Below, one piece after another: positions 14,968 to 16,959 of a DNA stretch of 16,959 nt. Numbering within the stretch: position 1 is the first letter of the stretch; every line of letters begins with the position of its first letter. Source of the stretch: an uncultured Acetatifactor sp. (GTDB lineage: Bacteria; Bacillota; Clostridia; Lachnospirales; Lachnospiraceae); the NCBI GenBank assembly GCA_910585805.1, contig CAJUFB010000079.1:1-16959 (forward strand), written 5' to 3'. The notes below the pieces were generated by a model, which saw nothing but the letters and a program-made list of their open reading frames with translations, did not search any database and had not been told where the DNA came from. The translations under genes and the position numbers were made by a program.

Positions 14968-15666
14968 TCACCCCACCTTATACCCATTGCCCCAGACCAC
15001 CTTCAGATACCTGGGTTCTTTGGGATTTTTCTCTATCTTCTCTCTGATATGCCTGATATGTACCGCTATGGTATTATCGGCGCCTATGGCCTGCATATGC
15101 CAGATATTCTCGTAGATCTGGCTGTTGGAAAATACCTTGCCTTTCTGTTGCACCAACAGCCGCAGTATCTTATATTCTATGGGTGTCAGACGCACAGTCC
15201 TGCCCTCCACAGTCACTTTCCTCTGGATGTCATCGATCACCAGCTCATCCACCTTATAGATCCGGTCGATATTGGCGCACATATTCACCAGCTGGATATA
15301 CCTGCGCAGCTGGGACTTGATCCTGGCCAGCAGCTCCAGCGGATTGCAGTCCGCCGTGACATAATCGTCTGCCCCCGCCTCCAGGGCCATGATCTTCGCT
15401 GTCTCCGCAGACTGGGCAGAAACTACGATCAGCGGTATGCTGCTCTTGTTCCTTAAGTTTGCGATCATCTCAATCCCTTTATCCCAGCCTTTGTCGTTCA
15501 GCTCCACATCCACCAACATCAGATGAACCTCCAGCCGCTTCAGTATTCCATACAGATCCTCCACATCGGCAGCTATCACAACGGAGAGCCCTTCTCCTGC
15601 GCACAGGGGCATCATCTTCTCAGCAATTCCTGTCTGATTGTTATATATCAAAATATTTCTCTTCAT
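14968..15666 (-). CDS. Orphan OmpR-family regulator with degenerate receiver
   Basis: I start at the second ATG (15666; 232 residues, MKRNIL) because AGGGA lies 5 bases upstream; an ATG at 15681 is possible. The receiver has the right fold pattern but lacks key residues. The acidic pair is replaced by N-N (ILIYNNQ), and the conserved lysine of TKPF is alanine (YVTADCN). The phosphorylatable Asp (LMLVDVEL) and a Ser in the Thr/Ser position (VVSAQ) remain. The winged-helix domain is intact and ends RYLKVVWGNGYK; its recognition segment NTIAVHIRHIREKIE nearly equals that of the regulator at 3924-4616. No kinase gene adjoins it. The receiver probably cannot bind Mg2+ or switch in the normal way, so the protein may act without phosphorylation. 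Confidence 0.9.
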   Translation of the reverse strand: MKRNILIYNNQTGIAEKMMPLCAGEGLSVVIAADVEDLYGILKRLEVHLMLVDVELNDKGWDKGIEMIANLRNKSSIPLIVVSAQSAETAKIMALEAGADDYVTADCNPLELLARIKSQLRRYIQLVNMCANIDRIYKVDELVIDDIQRKVTVEGRTVRLTPIEYKILRLLVQQKGKVFSNSQIYENIWHMQAIGADNTIAVHIRHIREKIEKNPKEPRYLKVVWGNGYKVG

Positions 15667-15818
15667 CTTGTCCCTATCCATCCTTTCTTATATGATAATG
15701 GCTGGTTGATCTACTCCCTGCAATATCACAGTCCATAAAGCAAACCTGCCTGCCGGAACAAACCACATGCCATTTTCCTGTCCTGCTCTGCGCTCCCTCC
15801 ACATGACCTCCCGGCCCG

Positions 15819-16661
15819 TCATTCCTGAAAATACCCTGACAGATCCAACTCGTACAAAACCTTCTCCACCGCACTCTCATCAAACCCCTCAAAGGAAAGC
15901 GTCAGATCTCTGCCGTTCACGGATATGGCTGCATGTACAGACATAACTTCCTCATTTTCATCTACCGAATCAATCACTACATAATTCATTCCCTGGCTGT
16001 TTGTAAAGCTTCTCTCATTCCTGCTCTCTCCCATATAGGCAGTAGCAGAACTGTAGCTCTCATATCCCCTGTTGTCGGCCTGCGTCAGAGAAAAATACAT
16101 ATCCTCATCCTCATTATACAATGAGATAAATATATGTTTTCCCCCATCTATCACAAGCACCTTCTCACTTGTAAATTCCATCCCCAGAAGCCCTTTATCC
16201 GGAACCGGCACTTCCGCTGCCACATCGGACTGAGCCAAAAAAGTTTCCAGCGAAACATATTCATTCGTCTGCGGATCATATTCCACCACTTCCACTTCCT
16301 CCAAAGCATCTTCGTCAGGGAAATCGTCCTCTATGGAAAATACCCCCCCTGTTTTTAAAATGGAGGTTGTGTCCGGAAGCCCCTTCCTGTTTTCCGTATC
16401 CGGCGCCGCATTCTCACTGGTAATGACAAATCCGCTGTCATTTACCCTGATGATGCTGTCCCTGATATTCTTCGCCGCCACAGTCCCGGCGCCGCACAAA
16501 AGGAACACAGCCGCTGCGGTACATCCCCTTGTGATCAGGTATTTCCTGCCCTGCTTCAGCATTTTGTAATGATGCAGTTCGTCCTGTACCCTGTCCGTAT
16601 CCATATGAAACCCCGGCAGCTCCTCCACTGCTTCCCGATATGCATCCTGAAATTTATCCAA
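15819..16661 (-). CDS. Anti-sigma factor-like membrane protein with DUF4367-like domain
   Basis: It lies directly after an ECF sigma-factor end. The 280-residue product has a short cytoplasmic N-terminus (LDKFQDAYREAVEELPG), one membrane helix near 42-64 (LITRGCTAAAVFLLCGAG), an acidic linker, and an extracellular C-terminal domain (about 165-280) with MYFSLTQADNRGY and NGRDLTLSFEGF, resembling DUF4367. The usual role is to hold the sigma factor at the membrane until a signal arrives. The start is uncertain: a TTG at 16661 with GGGGGAG upstream is preferred, and a TTG at 16688 with GGAGAAGG is possible. No ATG fits. The stop is 153 bases before the orphan regulator. Confidence 0.8.
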   Translation of the reverse strand: MDKFQDAYREAVEELPGFHMDTDRVQDELHHYKMLKQGRKYLITRGCTAAAVFLLCGAGTVAAKNIRDSIIRVNDSGFVITSENAAPDTENRKGLPDTTSILKTGGVFSIEDDFPDEDALEEVEVVEYDPQTNEYVSLETFLAQSDVAAEVPVPDKGLLGMEFTSEKVLVIDGGKHIFISLYNEDEDMYFSLTQADNRGYESYSSATAYMGESRNERSFTNSQGMNYVVIDSVDENEEVMSVHAAISVNGRDLTLSFEGFDESAVEKVLYELDLSGYFQE

Positions 16662-16697
16662 AGCCACTCCCCCTTTTCTTAAGCTCAACCTTCTCCG

Positions 16698-16952
16698 TTA
16701 CATTTCGTATTCGGGACGCAGCGCTTTCCTCAGCTGCTCTCTTCCCCTGGTGAGCTGCGAAGTCACTGTGGATTCCGCCCGCCCTGTAACCTTTGCGATT
16801 TCTTTTACGGAAAGATCTTCGTAATAGAAAAGATGGATCACATCACGATACTTCGCAGGCAACGCAAACACAACATTCAGCAGATGGCGCCTTTCCTCCT
16901 TCCGGAATGAATATTCTTGTGCGATGAAATCGCACTTCCGGAAATCTGGAAA
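16698..16952 (-). pseudogene. ECF sigma factor, C-terminal part, with an in-frame stop near the window edge
   Basis: The frame ends at a TAA (16698-16700), 36 bases before the anti-sigma start at 16661. It encodes the sigma-70 region 4 helix-turn-helix: LPAKYRDVIHLFYYEDLSV, KEIAKVTGRAESTVTSQL, then RGREQLRKAL. Upstream in the same frame a TGA occurs at 16953-16955, only about 20 codons before the region 4 core, and no start codon with a ribosome site lies between. Region 2 is therefore either in another frame (a frameshift) or lost. The window stops here, so a sequencing error cannot be excluded. Region 4 itself looks intact. Confidence 0.7.
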
Positions 16953-16959
16953 TCAGATG

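Noticed and set aside
15688..15822. A 44-codon frame overlapping the anti-sigma stop as ATGA
   Set aside because: The composition is not protein-like, there is no ribosome site beyond the overlap, and such short frames are often open by chance.
1..16959. tRNA, rRNA, CRISPR array or intact insertion sequence
   Set aside because: None was seen: no regularly spaced repeats, no transposase frame and no recognisable tRNA arms.

Overview
The window looks like a chromosomal segment of a Gram-positive anaerobe of the class Clostridia, most likely family Lachnospiraceae. This rests on the gene set: pyrB with a separate zinc-binding pyrI, a long subfamily-2 PyrF, a YlmH-type S4 protein, VanR-like regulators, a CmpB-like membrane protein, a TraX-like protein and an anti-sigma factor with a DUF4367-like domain. 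It also rests on strong Shine-Dalgarno sites. No species can be named from the sequence alone. Only pyrBI lies on the + strand; all other genes are on the - strand.

Layout. 1-1577: a repeat fragment, then pyrB-pyrI (the two aspartate transcarbamoylase chains). 1609-4757: a two-component pair, response regulator then a 728-residue multi-membrane-pass histidine kinase, with a candidate operator upstream. 4860-6470: a decayed zone with the last 20 codons of a peptidoglycan-binding domain, the C-terminal stub of a beta-lactamase-like serine hydrolase, short repeats, and one intact CmpB-like membrane/coiled-coil protein. 6474-9729: ylmH and a compact metal-handling cluster. That cluster holds a CobW-type GTPase with a tandem His/Cys-rich insert, a possible 38-codon gene, a second GTPase with a DUF1980/YcgQ-like C-terminus, and a possible 36-codon gene. 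9828-10902: pyrF with its own good promoter. 10914-13208: an ABC exporter (ATPase then permease, 3 nt apart). 13432-14478: a TraX-like membrane protein. 14663-14859: a striking chain of three inverted repeats. 14968-15666: an orphan OmpR-family regulator whose receiver lacks the acidic pair and the conserved lysine. 15819-16952: an anti-sigma factor and the end of an ECF sigma-factor gene that has an in-frame stop near the window edge.

How the parts work together. Pyrimidine synthesis is represented by pyrBI and pyrF in separate transcription units. Two regulators of one subfamily (3924-4616 and 14968-15666) have almost the same recognition helix, but only the first has a partner kinase and an intact receiver. 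They may therefore read the same DNA site with different inputs. The two G3E GTPases with the ATGA-overlapping short frames form the most unusual gene cluster. The family of structured intergenic repeats (1-54, 5118-5143, 6443-6470, 14663-14859) is the most unusual non-coding feature.
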